Source of the DNA: an uncultured Carnobacterium sp.
GTDB taxonomy: Bacteria > Bacillota > Bacilli > Lactobacillales > Aerococcaceae
Assembly (NCBI GenBank): GCA_937967765.1
Contig: CALCML010000199.1
Coordinates: forward strand, 1-18,246
DNA length: 18,246 nt
Direction of reading: 5' to 3'
The notes beneath the pieces were generated by a model that saw only the letters and a program-made list of their open reading frames with translations, searched no databases and was not told the origin of the DNA. A program made the translations under genes and the position numbers. Each line of letters opens with the position of its first letter. Position 1 is the first letter of the stretch. Below are positions 1 through 6,760 of this stretch, in pieces.

Positions 1-38
1 ATCTCATTCCTATTCAACTTTGTGGGGGAAAGAAAACG

Positions 39-72
39 AAATGCCATAGATACAAATGTATCTATGGCATTT
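39..72. terminator. 15-bp perfect hairpin, probable bidirectional terminator
   Basis: Bases 39-53 are the exact reverse complement of 58-72, giving a 15-bp stem with a 4-base AAAT loop. The right flank on the plus strand is T-rich, and the left flank is A-rich, so the minus transcript is also followed by a T-rich stretch. It could therefore end transcription in either direction. The gene it serves lies left of the window, so the direction cannot be decided here. Confidence 0.6.
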
Positions 73-191
73 CTGTCTTTCTCCCTCGTTTTAATGCAAA
101 GTCACGTTACTGTAATTATAGAATCTGTAAGTTTCTAGTCATCATTTACGTTTGCAACTGCACTTTATTTTTTCGAATAATCTTTTTTTTC

Positions 192-221
192 TTGATACAA
201 CAGTAAAAATGCACGTTATAA
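192..221 (+). promoter_or_regulatory. Possible plus-strand promoter facing the palindrome
   Basis: TTGATA (192-197) and TTATAA (216-221) are separated by 18 bases and resemble sigma-A -35 and -10 boxes. The predicted start point, near 228, falls inside the palindrome at 224-259. Downstream there is no convincing gene, only the hairpin at 328-349. In AT-rich DNA such matches arise by chance, so this is a weak call. Confidence 0.25.
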
Positions 222-223
222 GG

Positions 224-259
224 TTTAACCAATATAAGGTATACCTTATATTAGTTAAA
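224..259. repeat. 36-bp near-perfect palindrome, possible operator
   Basis: The 22-base core at 231-252 is its own exact reverse complement (half-site AATATAAGGTA). The symmetry continues outward for six more pairs, with a single mismatch (230 against 253), to make 36 bases in total. There is no loop and no T-run, so it looks more like a binding site for a dimeric or tetrameric protein than a terminator. It lies in the gene-free stretch 1-323, otherwise AT-rich and without a supported coding region. Confidence 0.55.
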
Positions 260-323
260 AGTAGTATTGCTTGTTTTTATTGCTATATCAACGAAAAGTG
301 GAGTTCCTTTGATTGTTATGCGC

Positions 324-349
324 AAAAAAAGAGAGGTTGCCCTCTCTTT
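324..349 (-). terminator. murA transcription terminator
   Basis: Bases 328-336 pair with 341-349 (9-bp stem, TTGC loop). On the minus strand the hairpin is followed by a run of T residues (complement of 324-330). It starts 12 bases past the murA stop codon, as expected for an intrinsic terminator of the DUF1146-murA unit. Confidence 0.88.
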
Positions 350-361
350 CGTTATTCGTTG

Positions 362-1678
362 TTAAACTGCAAAAAGTCGTTCTAAGTCTTCGTGAGTAAA
401 TGCTTGTCCGTCTGGTTCGTCCACACGTTCAATCGTCGCGCCCAATGCACGTAATTTTTGATGGAACTCATAATATCCACGGTCTAAGAATTGTAAGTCT
501 GTCACACGTGTATATCCTTTTGCAACCATTCCAGCAATGATTAACGCTGCCGCAGCACGTAAGTCTGTAGCACGTACTTCAGCTCCTGATAATACTGATG
601 CACCACTCATCACAGCTGTATGTGAGTCAATACGGAATTGCGCACCCATACGACGCATTTCTTCTAAGTGGTTGAAACGGTTCTCGAATACTGTTTCCGT
701 CATTGTGCTTGTACCAGTTGCTAATAATTGTGCAATCGTCATTTGCGCTTGCATATCTGTTGGGAAACCTGGATGAGGTAAAGTTTTCACGTCAGTTGGT
801 TTCAACTCATCTGGACCGATAACGCGGATGCCGTCTTCTTCTTCGATAAATTGAACACCCATTTCTCCTAATTTAGAAATTAATGGTTGGTTGTGTTCTG
901 CAATCGCATCTTCGATAAACACGTCGCCTTTTGTAACGGCAGCGGCTACCATAAATGTACCAGCTTCGATACGGTCTGGGATAATTGAGTGAATTGTTCC
1001 ATCCAAACGTTCTACCCCTTCAATACGCATGTTTTCTGTTCCGGCACCGACAATTTTCGCACCCATTTTGTTTAAGATATTTGCTAAGTCGACGATTTCT
1101 GGTTCACGCGCTACGTTTTCTAGGTATGTTGTTCCTTTTGCTAAAGTCGCAGCCATCATAATGTTTTGAGTAGCTCCAACAGATGGGAAATCTAGGTAAA
1201 TACGAGCTCCATGAAGTTCATCTGCATGTGCTTCGATATATCCTTCTGTTTGAACGATTGTCGCACCCATTGCTTCGAATCCTTTTAAGTGAAGGTCGAT
1301 TGGACGACTACCGATAGCACATCCACCAGGCATTGCAACACGCGCATGTCCAAAACGGGCTAATAATGGTCCCATTACAACGATTGACGCACGCATTTTA
1401 CTTACGTATTCAAACGCTGCAGTTGTTGTAATATCTTTTGTGGCATTTAATGTAATTGCCTTTTCTTCTTCGTCAAATGTACTTAAGACGTTTAAGCTCC
1501 CTAATACGTTTAACATCATATGTACGTCTGATAAGTTCGGTACATTTGTTAAATGAGTAACGCCTTTATCTGCTAAAATACTTGCTGCTAAAATCGGTAA
1601 TACCGCGTTTTTAGCTCCTTCTACTTTTACTGTTCCCTGAAGACGTGTATCGCCACCGCGCACGATCATCTTATCCAT
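362..1678 (-). CDS. murA: UDP-N-acetylglucosamine 1-carboxyvinyltransferase (MurA)
   Basis: MurA transfers enolpyruvate from phosphoenolpyruvate to UDP-GlcNAc, the first committed step of peptidoglycan precursor synthesis in the cytoplasm. The 438-residue length is usual for the family. The conserved K23-N24 pair is in GAKNAVLPI. The catalytic loop has C120 in [14 protein letters not shown], so the fosfomycin-reactive cysteine is present and intrinsic fosfomycin resistance by Cys-to-Asp exchange is not indicated. The catalytic aspartate is D308 in FPTDMQAQ. The ATG at 1678 is preceded by GGAGG about 7 bases upstream. It lies 29 bases downstream of the DUF1146 gene and is followed by an intrinsic terminator. 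Low-GC Gram-positives often carry two MurA paralogues. The DUF1146 neighbour suggests the copy usually found beside the ATP synthase operon, but sequence alone cannot settle which paralogue this is. Confidence 0.97.
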   Translation of the reverse strand: MDKMIVRGGDTRLQGTVKVEGAKNAVLPILAASILADKGVTHLTNVPNLSDVHMMLNVLGSLNVLSTFDEEEKAITLNATKDITTTAAFEYVSKMRASIVVMGPLLARFGHARVAMPGGCAIGSRPIDLHLKGFEAMGATIVQTEGYIEAHADELHGARIYLDFPSVGATQNIMMAATLAKGTTYLENVAREPEIVDLANILNKMGAKIVGAGTENMRIEGVERLDGTIHSIIPDRIEAGTFMVAAAVTKGDVFIEDAIAEHNQPLISKLGEMGVQFIEEEDGIRVIGPDELKPTDVKTLPHPGFPTDMQAQMTIAQLLATGTSTMTETVFENRFNHLEEMRRMGAQFRIDSHTAVMSGASVLSGAEVRATDLRAAAALIIAGMVAKGYTRVTDLQFLDRGYYEFHQKLRALGATIERVDEPDGQAFTHEDLERLFAV

Positions 1679-1707
1679 TAAATAACCTCCAAAAACTCTC
1701 TATCCAT

Positions 1708-1938
1708 CTACTGTAATATCAATTGAATGTACTGATTTAAATAATCCGATAAATCGAATATGACTTTTGCTATACTAGCTCCCATCCAAATAGCGATGAG
1801 TAAAAAGAGGATACGGGCTTCCTGAACGCGGCCTTTTCTGAGAATTTTCTCGATTTGAATGCCTTGCAACGCCCAATAGCTTAGCATGATAAAAGCAAGA
1901 ACCAATGTGATTCGAATGATTAATGTTACTTGAATCAT
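1708..1938 (-). CDS. DUF1146 (YwzB-like) small membrane protein
   Basis: This 76-residue protein begins MIQVTLIIRI and has two hydrophobic segments, at roughly residues 4-26 and 45-66, joined by a basic stretch (KILRKGRVQEAR). That is the shape of the DUF1146/YwzB family, usually encoded between atpC and murA in Firmicutes. Its function is unknown to me. The reading frame is open upstream to 2025, but the ATG at 1938 is chosen because GGAGGAG lies 5 bases before it and because the longer form would add a non-hydrophobic tail that overlaps the preceding terminator. The stop is 29 bases before murA, so the two genes are probably cotranscribed. Unusually, the upstream neighbour is an ABC transporter operon, not the ATP synthase genes. 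Confidence 0.88.
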   Translation of the reverse strand: MIQVTLIIRITLVLAFIMLSYWALQGIQIEKILRKGRVQEARILFLLIAIWMGASIAKVIFDLSDYLNQYIQLILQ

Positions 1939-1966
1939 ACCTACTCCTCCAGTCATATACTGCCTT

Positions 1967-1995
1967 TCTATACTACCATATTTGACCATTAAAAA
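1967..1995 (-). promoter_or_regulatory. Weak candidate promoter for DUF1146-murA
   Basis: On the minus strand TTTTTA (1995-1990) and TATAGA (1972-1967) are spaced by 17 bases. The -35 element is poor and is made of the T-run of the upstream terminator. The preceding operon ends at that terminator, so the murA unit needs a start point in this short gap, and this is the best candidate seen. Confidence 0.3.
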
Positions 1996-2018
1996 AAAGC
2001 AGGAGATATCCTCCTGCT
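1991..2018 (-). terminator. Terminator of the four-gene ABC operon
   Basis: Bases 1998-2005 pair with 2011-2018 (8-bp GC-rich stem, 5-base loop). On the minus strand the hairpin is followed by eight T residues (1998-1991). The stem begins inside the stop codon of the last ABC-operon gene. Confidence 0.9.
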
Positions 2019-2506
2019 TACCCAATTAAGTAAAAGCATCCTAGTCTAATAAGTGCTGCTAAAATCAGGCTTAAAAATAATATTTTTTTAGAGTCTTGAA
2101 TGAATATTGCTAGTAGAGTCATCCCTGAAAACAGAATGGGTAACGAACCTAATACAAGGGGATGAACCCCTCCAATTTCGAAAAGTAAAATTGCCTTAAT
2201 ACAGAACATTAAAAATACAGAAGGCCATATCATCCTCACTAATATTCGCCCTATAAAAACGCTGCTTTGGCTTCGAACTAGTATCAAAAGTCGCATACTC
2301 TCATACTCATTAATAAAATACATCAAAATAAGTACTTCCATTACCATTAAGAAAATACTTAAAAGATGGCCAAAAAGAAAAGTAACGGGTATAAAACTGA
2401 AGTGTGCCTCGATATAGAACGACGGTAATGGATGATATAAATTCCATACTATTAACAAACCAAAAATGTAGAGAAGCCACTCTCGAATTGGAAATAACTG
2501 TTTCAT
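2018..2506 (-). CDS. Small polytopic membrane protein of the ABC operon (last gene)
   Basis: The 162-residue product is almost wholly hydrophobic, with about five predicted membrane segments, near residues 9-27, 37-62, 88-112, 116-135 and 142-161. A charged cytosolic-looking stretch (NEYESMRLLILVRSQSS, about 66-82) recalls the coupling segment of ABC-2-type permeases in bacitracin and lantibiotic export systems. This comparison is by eye; I do not recognise the family. Its ATG overlaps the end of the ATPase gene (ATGA-type overlap), a strong sign of translational coupling and of a joint complex. It is the third membrane subunit in this operon, and its stop codon merges into the operon terminator. 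Confidence 0.8.
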   Translation of the reverse strand: MKQLFPIREWLLYIFGLLIVWNLYHPLPSFYIEAHFSFIPVTFLFGHLLSIFLMVMEVLILMYFINEYESMRLLILVRSQSSVFIGRILVRMIWPSVFLMFCIKAILLFEIGGVHPLVLGSLPILFSGMTLLAIFIQDSKKILFLSLILAALIRLGCFYLIG

Positions 2507-3102
2507 TGAAGAATCAGCTTCCCTTCTTCCATCAAATATTCCTTATCAAACTGTAATTCGGCCAAATTATCATGAGCAGCAATCACAATTGATTTCCCTT
2601 CTTCATGAAGCTGTTGAACTAATTGATGAAACTGATCTAGTGATTTTTTATCTAGACCTCGAGTTGGCTCGTCTAATAAAATTAAATTTTGATTCTCCAT
2701 CATAGCTTGAATAATCCCCATTTTCTGACGCATTCCAACGGAATATTTTTTTACGTGAATTTTACTATCAAAATCTAAATCGAAATTATTCACTAATTCT
2801 CTAATTTTTGATTCATTGTAATTTTTATTGATAGATGCTAAAAATTTAAGATTCGTTTTTAAACTACTTTCTTCCATAAACGCTGGATTCTCAATCAAAG
2901 CTCCAATTCGTACATCACTATCTACAACAACTTCACCTTTATCCGGCTCCAAAATATCACAAAAAAGCTTAAATAAAGTAGACTTTCCGCATCCATTAGC
3001 TCCTACAATATGAATAAGCTCTCCTTGTTCAATTTTGAAATCGACCTCTTCTAAAATCACTTGAAACCCTAGTTTTTTGGATACATTTTTTAGTTCTAAC
3101 AT
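2503..3102 (-). CDS. ABC transporter ATP-binding protein, BcrA/LanF-like
   Basis: This 199-residue nucleotide-binding subunit powers a membrane transporter. It shows Walker A GANGCGKST (34-42), a signature motif YSVGM (120-124) in place of the common LSGGQ, Walker B LILLDEP (140-146) with D-loop GLD (149-151), and an H-loop in AAHD near residue 178. The segment IGALIENPAF (66-75) takes the Q-loop place, with Glu where Gln is usual. That form, and the SxGM signature, are typical of BcrA/lantibiotic-immunity ATPases as I know the family. The protein is shorter than most of them (about 230 or more), lacking a C-terminal extension. GGGGAGG precedes the ATG by a few bases. It is the third gene of a four-gene operon and overlaps the next gene by 4 bases. 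The likely role is export of, or protection from, a peptide or hydrophobic compound; the substrate cannot be read from sequence. Confidence 0.93.
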   Translation of the reverse strand: MLELKNVSKKLGFQVILEEVDFKIEQGELIHIVGANGCGKSTLFKLFCDILEPDKGEVVVDSDVRIGALIENPAFMEESSLKTNLKFLASINKNYNESKIRELVNNFDLDFDSKIHVKKYSVGMRQKMGIIQAMMENQNLILLDEPTRGLDKKSLDQFHQLVQQLHEEGKSIVIAAHDNLAELQFDKEYLMEEGKLILQ

Positions 3103-3115
3103 GAGTACCTCCCCT

Positions 3116-3622
3116 TCACTCTCGTAATAGAAATAATATCGTAAAATAAGATGTTAATGAAAATAGGATAGAACCAATAATAGCCATATTTCTATTACAC
3201 CCAATAGAAATCGTATAGATGATTAATCCCGAACAAATTAAATACACGCTTTTTAATAGAGCAAATATCAGCATCGCTTTTGTAAATGCTTGTCCATTCA
3301 TCATTTGGAATAGTAACGCTAAGGAGAATTGAGCGACAAAATAACAAACAACTGAAACTAACACTGTTACCAATTGATAAAATTGGTAGTTTTTCTCTCC
3401 AACTCTTTGAATGAGAAGGTAACGGATTTGATGTCGTCTCCAAATGACAACCCCTAGTAAAACTAATAATAAGGTGTCTGAAAAATATGCTGTAAAATGG
3501 GAAGACAATAAGTCTAGTATTAAGTTACCGAAAATTTGCCCTTTTAAAACAAAAGAGACTCCAGAAACAATCGATAATCCATACACCCATTGTTGTCTTT
3601 TTCCTTTTAGGAGCTCATTCAT
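3116..3622 (-). CDS. Polytopic membrane protein, probable ABC permease subunit
   Basis: The 168-residue product has about five hydrophobic stretches, near residues 13-31, 40-61, 78-108, 112-138 and 144-166. A basic segment (WRRHQIRYLLIQRVGEKNYQ, about 61-80) could contact the ATPase. I do not recognise a named family; its place directly before the ATPase gene suggests a permease subunit. The ATG at 3622 shares one base with the stop of the previous gene (TAATG), and AAGGAGGG lies just upstream, so reinitiation and coupled translation are likely. Only 13 bases separate its stop from the ATPase start. It is much shorter than standard ABC-2 permeases (about 230-250 residues), so the membrane domain may be assembled from several short subunits. 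Confidence 0.8.
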   Translation of the reverse strand: MNELLKGKRQQWVYGLSIVSGVSFVLKGQIFGNLILDLLSSHFTAYFSDTLLLVLLGVVIWRRHQIRYLLIQRVGEKNYQFYQLVTVLVSVVCYFVAQFSLALLFQMMNGQAFTKAMLIFALLKSVYLICSGLIIYTISIGCNRNMAIIGSILFSLTSYFTILFLLRE

Positions 3623-4452
3623 TAATATCCCTCCTTCAAATCCATCTTTCTTCTGATAATTAATAGGAGAATAGTCAATAGACTATAAAAAATCGCAGGA
3701 TATACAAAAATAACCCAGGCTGAATGAGAAATAGTTTCTCCTAATAATGTGTACATTCCTGGTTGAATGAGTGATAAAACGCAAATCGAATAGCCGATAA
3801 TCGGGGAAATCCCTCCTATAACCATTGCTAATAAAAGCGATATAATCACTAATAACAATCCACTGCATAAATAAATGATATATCGTTTTAGGAACAATCC
3901 AACTGAAAAAACAAATGAATAGAAAATGGCGTATCCTAAGGGAATTATTACTATCGTACAGATTAAATTAATAAAACTATTTGTCGAGAAGTTAATCGTG
4001 AAAGACCACGTCAAATAAGAACTACTCTCTTCGAAAATAAATGGTGAGTAAAATAAATGAACTAATATCGCCTGAAGAAACATTTTCACTAAGAAAACAA
4101 AATAGATTATGATAAAGTTCGTTTTAAATTGTTTTGATATAAGTGGTGAAAAGAATGTTTTTTTATGTTGTAATCTCACAGATTGTAAATAGTCGCAATG
4201 CGTTATCCTTTGTCTGATACATTCATGTGAAAAGAATAAAGGTGGAATCATGAATGCCACAAAACCATATACAGCATCCACTACCTGAATGTAGCTGAAT
4301 ATAATTTCATAAAACAGTGGTATTCCTCCTTCAGCTCCTCCAAAATGTCCCGTTGACAAATGATAATGAATATAGTTTAGAATCATAACGATGGAAAAAA
4401 TCCAATACATAACGATCGATAGCATTGACCATTTATTTTTATAAAATATCAT
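3622..4452 (-). CDS. Polytopic membrane protein, ABC-2-like permease (first operon gene)
   Basis: The product of 276 residues from the preferred start begins MIFYKNKWSML. It has about six or seven hydrophobic segments, including two long ones in the last half (roughly 155-215) and one at the C-terminus ending in the basic tail RRKMDLKEGY. The stretch after the second segment (HECIRQRITHCDYLQ) resembles the cytosolic coupling region of ABC-2 permeases. I do not recognise a precise family. The frame is open to an ATG at 4467, but that start has no Shine-Dalgarno; GGGTGGTG precedes the ATG at 4452 by about 5 bases, so the shorter form is preferred. It is the first gene after a promoter that carries a cre-like site. 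Confidence 0.82.
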   Translation of the reverse strand: MIFYKNKWSMLSIVMYWIFSIVMILNYIHYHLSTGHFGGAEGGIPLFYEIIFSYIQVVDAVYGFVAFMIPPLFFSHECIRQRITHCDYLQSVRLQHKKTFFSPLISKQFKTNFIIIYFVFLVKMFLQAILVHLFYSPFIFEESSSYLTWSFTINFSTNSFINLICTIVIIPLGYAIFYSFVFSVGLFLKRYIIYLCSGLLLVIISLLLAMVIGGISPIIGYSICVLSLIQPGMYTLLGETISHSAWVIFVYPAIFYSLLTILLLIIRRKMDLKEGY

Positions 4453-4492
4453 TTTTTCACCACCCATATCTTTATCTTGAAAAAAACAACCT

Positions 4493-4506
4493 TGTTTACG
4501 CTTTCA
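4493..4506 (-). promoter_or_regulatory. Candidate cre (CcpA) operator
   Basis: The minus strand reads TGAAAGCGTAAACA, which fits the cre consensus TGWAANCGNTNWCA at 13 of 14 positions (the T after the central CG plus one base is A). It begins in the last base of the -10 box at 4506-4511 and covers the expected start point. Binding there would block transcription. This suggests catabolite repression of the ABC operon; it is an inference from motif and position. Confidence 0.5.
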
Positions 4507-4534
4507 TTATACTCTTCTTATTTATAACTAACAA
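4506..4534 (-). promoter_or_regulatory. Promoter of the ABC operon
   Basis: On the minus strand TTGTTA (4534-4529) and TATAAT (4511-4506) are 17 bases apart, a good sigma-A promoter with a perfect -10. Predicted start is near 4499, about 47 bases before the preferred first start codon. Confidence 0.75.
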
Positions 4535-4590
4535 TATAAATTTGTGAAGAAAAATCTCTTTTATTCGTAAAATTTCTATATTTTTGACAC

Positions 4591-4620
4591 TTAAACGAAA
4601 AAGAAAATTTATGCTATACT
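4591..4620 (+). promoter_or_regulatory. Promoter of the YigZ-family gene (extended -10)
   Basis: TGCTATACT (4612-4620) is an extended -10 element (TGn plus TATACT). The -35 position holds only a weak TTAAAC (4591-4596, 18-base spacing). A perfect TTGACA at 4584-4589 is 25 bases from the -10, too far for normal use. The start point would be near 4627, close to the GAGGGG ribosome site. Confidence 0.5.
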
Positions 4621-4642
4621 AATACCAAAGTGAGGGGAAAGA

Positions 4643-5278
4643 ATGTTAGAGAGATATAAAACCATTAAAGAGGCTGGGATGAATGAAATCGAGATTAAAG
4701 GGTCTCGTTTTATTGCGCATTTTCAGCGAGTAACAGACGAAGAACAAGCGCTCGAATTTATCCAAGCTATCAAAAAAGAACATTGGAAGGCAACGCATAA
4801 CTGCTCTGCTTTTCTCATTGGGGAAAACGACCAAGTGCAACGTGCGATGGATGACGGTGAGCCAAGTGGTACCGCAGGCGTTCCAATGCTAGAAGTACTT
4901 AAAAAAAATGAATTAAAGGATGTCGCGGTCGTAGTGACGCGTTACTTTGGTGGAACAAAGCTAGGCGCTGGAGGCCTCGTTCGTGCGTATTCTGGGGCTG
5001 TAAGCGAAGGATTGAAAGCCATCGGAATCGTCGAATGCCGACTCGAAGATCAACTTGCCCTAACTTTTGATTATGCGCATGTTGGTAAAGTGGAATATTA
5101 TTGTCAGACGCAAAATATCCCCATCGTCGATAAAGTCTTCCTCAATAATGTTCAATTCACCTGTAGCCTCCCTGTTCAAGAAGTCGAAGCTTTCCAAGCA
5201 GCCATCATTGAACTCTTACAAAATCAAGTGGAGTTTGAAAGCCTTGGAGAAATGTATACAGAATATCCAGTTGAATAA
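4643..5278 (+). CDS. YigZ/IMPACT family (UPF0029) protein
   Basis: This 211-residue cytoplasmic protein has the two-part structure of the YigZ/YvyE family. The N-terminal UPF0029 domain (about 15-125) carries the hallmark motifs MDDGEPSGTAG (near 68-79) and RYFGGTKLGAGGLVRAYSGA (near 100-119). A ferredoxin-like C-terminal domain (about 140-205, DUF1949-like) follows. The family is broadly conserved and linked to translation or stress by the eukaryotic IMPACT homologue; its bacterial activity is not firmly known to me. GAGGGG precedes the ATG at 4643 by 5 bases. It is the only plus-strand gene here, divergent from the ABC operon and convergent with the next gene, and its own terminator follows a few bases past the stop, so it is monocistronic. 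Confidence 0.93.
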   Translation: MLERYKTIKEAGMNEIEIKGSRFIAHFQRVTDEEQALEFIQAIKKEHWKATHNCSAFLIGENDQVQRAMDDGEPSGTAGVPMLEVLKKNELKDVAVVVTRYFGGTKLGAGGLVRAYSGAVSEGLKAIGIVECRLEDQLALTFDYAHVGKVEYYCQTQNIPIVDKVFLNNVQFTCSLPVQEVEAFQAAIIELLQNQVEFESLGEMYTEYPVE

Positions 5279-5281
5279 AAT

Positions 5282-5317
5282 AAGAGGTCTATTCATTTGA
5301 ATAGACCTCTTTTTCTT
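5282..5317 (+). terminator. Terminator of the YigZ-family gene
   Basis: A perfect 13-bp stem (5282-5294 with 5299-5311, ATTT loop) runs into a T-rich tail ending near 5317. It begins 3 bases after the stop codon at 5278. Confidence 0.93.
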
Positions 5318-5345
5318 ATGTTTTATATTCGAGGATGGATGGACA

Positions 5346-5428
5346 GAGAAGCTGTGAGAGTATTTAGCTTCTCCCCCTTCCAATTCCTACACTAGCGGAA
5401 ACGTTAAGGGCACGGGTCTCAACGTTTC
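5346..5428 (-). other. Two-hairpin structured element after the gene at 5431-6510
   Basis: Read on the minus strand, an 11-bp hairpin (5428-5418 with 5408-5398, 9-base loop) starts 2 bases after the stop codon of the upstream gene. One pair is G-U as minus RNA but A-C on the plus strand, favouring a minus-strand RNA. A second hairpin follows (5373-5366 with 5353-5346, 8 bp, 12-base loop), with a purine-rich GGAAGGGGGAGAAG stretch between them. Neither is followed by a T-run, so they are not standard terminators. This could be a 3' UTR structure, a processed small RNA or a dispersed repeat. Confidence 0.4.
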
Positions 5429-5430
5429 AC

Positions 5431-6510
5431 TTAAAAGAGAAGATTATCAATATCATTTTGCGATAATAGAAGATCCATTTTCGCAAGGCTTGAATAACGG
5501 TTCATCGTTGGCAATTCATCCAAGATAACAATATCCGTTCCAAGTCGTTTTAAGAGCTGATCGACCATATTCGAGAGTCTCATGGCAAATGGTCCACTTG
5601 TAATAAAGCGAAGCGGCACAGCCTCCATCATCATAATGAGTTCTAAAATATAGTTCTGAATCGCTTTTGTATCTAAATCTGTTTCCTGCAAGAAGATAAT
5701 TTCACGTTCATCGGCTATCGCCAACATAAACGCCCCTGTCTTATAAAATCCCATGGCCGCGATTGGCGACAATGTCAACTGAATCTCAAAACTTTCTGAT
5801 AAAATGCCTTGAATCGCCTTTTTTGCACGTAAAAGCGAGAAATCACTGACCGCAATGGGTTCAGGTTTCACTTGGAAGAATGGCTTCAATTCAGCAATCT
5901 TATCGAAGCTGATTTCCTTACGCGTGATATCAAGCGACTTTACAGCCTTTGTTTTTTGATTATATTCGAGAACAGCATAGCAATCCGCGTCTTCTTGATC
6001 GAGAATACTAGCAGCCTTCAAAATCTCCTTCCAGTTGCCCTCTTGCAAGAGAATATCACTCACACGAAGTACAAACTGAACTTCTGACTTCTTAAGGTCT
6101 GCGAATAAATCAAATGGTTCATTGAAACTCGAAATCATTGGCAATTCTCTGGCACCTTTCACAGGATACCCCTTTTGCTTCAAGTATTCGATTTCCTCTT
6201 CATCGAAATCCGCACGTTTTGAAAACTGAATTTCGATGCCTTTTCTAAACCAAAACGCTTCGGTCCGTTCCTCTCCGACTACCTCATCCGACATGGTTAC
6301 TAGTCGTTCTGAGAGTCGATAACGAACAAGTTCTTCTTCGTTTTTGAAGAATAATAAACGTAAATCTTGCTGTTCATCACGTTCAATTAAAAAGAAAAAC
6401 TTCACTGCTCCTCGTTTATTCTGAAAAGCAAAGGCAGCATTTTTGAGTTCTGTTTGCTTTTTTACGAGCTTAAATAGCAACGGTATACTTTGGTACAATT
6501 CCTGACTCAT
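5431..6510 (-). CDS. Uncharacterised cytoplasmic protein, possibly DUF6930-like C-terminus
   Basis: The 359-residue product (from MSQELYQSIP) has no signal peptide or membrane segment and is rich in Glu, Lys and Leu. The N-terminal part (about 1-110) alternates strands and charged loops; the last 90 residues include AAMGFYKTGAFMLAIADE and RFITSGPFAMRLSNMVDQLL. The layout 'predicted residue change at a catalogue position, then LLKRLGTDIVILDELP' recalls the DUF6930 pattern, but this is a memory match only and no function is claimed. The frame is open from an ATG at 6540. However, the TATAAT at 6550-6545 would start transcription near 6538, after that ATG, and GGGG lies 8 bases before the ATG at 6510, so I prefer 6510. 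It is monocistronic and convergent with the YigZ-family gene. Confidence 0.75.
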   Translation of the reverse strand: MSQELYQSIPLLFKLVKKQTELKNAAFAFQNKRGAVKFFFLIERDEQQDLRLLFFKNEEELVRYRLSERLVTMSDEVVGEERTEAFWFRKGIEIQFSKRADFDEEEIEYLKQKGYPVKGARELPMISSFNEPFDLFADLKKSEVQFVLRVSDILLQEGNWKEILKAASILDQEDADCYAVLEYNQKTKAVKSLDITRKEISFDKIAELKPFFQVKPEPIAVSDFSLLRAKKAIQGILSESFEIQLTLSPIAAMGFYKTGAFMLAIADEREIIFLQETDLDTKAIQNYILELIMMMEAVPLRFITSGPFAMRLSNMVDQLLKRLGTDIVILDELPTMNRYSSLAKMDLLLSQNDIDNLLF

Positions 6511-6544
6511 ATACACTACCCCAATCTTTCTTTTATTCATTTAT

Positions 6545-6550
6545 ATTATA
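6545..6550 (-). promoter_or_regulatory. -10 box of the gene ending at 5431
   Basis: The minus strand has a perfect TATAAT (6550-6545). No good -35 is seen at 16-18 bases upstream. A start near 6538 would place the ATG at 6540 outside the transcript, which supports the downstream start at 6510. Confidence 0.45.
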
Positions 6551-6760
6551 CTACCTTTTACATAAATTTGATAGCGGTTTTAGTTTTTATTTAAAATATT
6601 ATATATTTGATGTTTTTAAATGATTTAATTCCACCTGTGACTCATTTTTCCCACTATTCAATGAATTAATTCGTTTTTTTAGTGTTGAATTTTTTCAACT
6701 TTTCAAAATTCTTAAACTTTTCTTAATCTATTTTCGGGCTCTTTCTTGTAATTTTAAGCA
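6551..6760. other. AT-rich intergenic spacer without a supported gene
   Basis: This stretch is very AT-rich with many short homopolymer runs. It has a 6-bp hairpin at 6684-6699 (GTTGAA/TTCAAC) flanked by T- and A-rich sequence on both sides, and the partial palindrome GAATTAATTC at 6663-6672. I see no coding frame with a ribosome site and no RNA gene. Confidence 0.5.

Noticed and set aside
152..385. Plus-strand frame of 77 codons in the left intergenic region
   Set aside because: No ribosome site, no recognisable protein pattern, and it runs through the murA terminator into the murA 3' end.
4584..4589. Perfect TTGACA upstream of the YigZ-family gene
   Set aside because: It is 25 bases from the TATACT -10 box, too far for a normal promoter. 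The extended -10 is the better explanation.
5340..5430. T-box or known riboswitch in the region between the convergent genes
   Set aside because: The conserved T-box sequence is absent, and the element lies downstream of both flanking genes, not in a leader.
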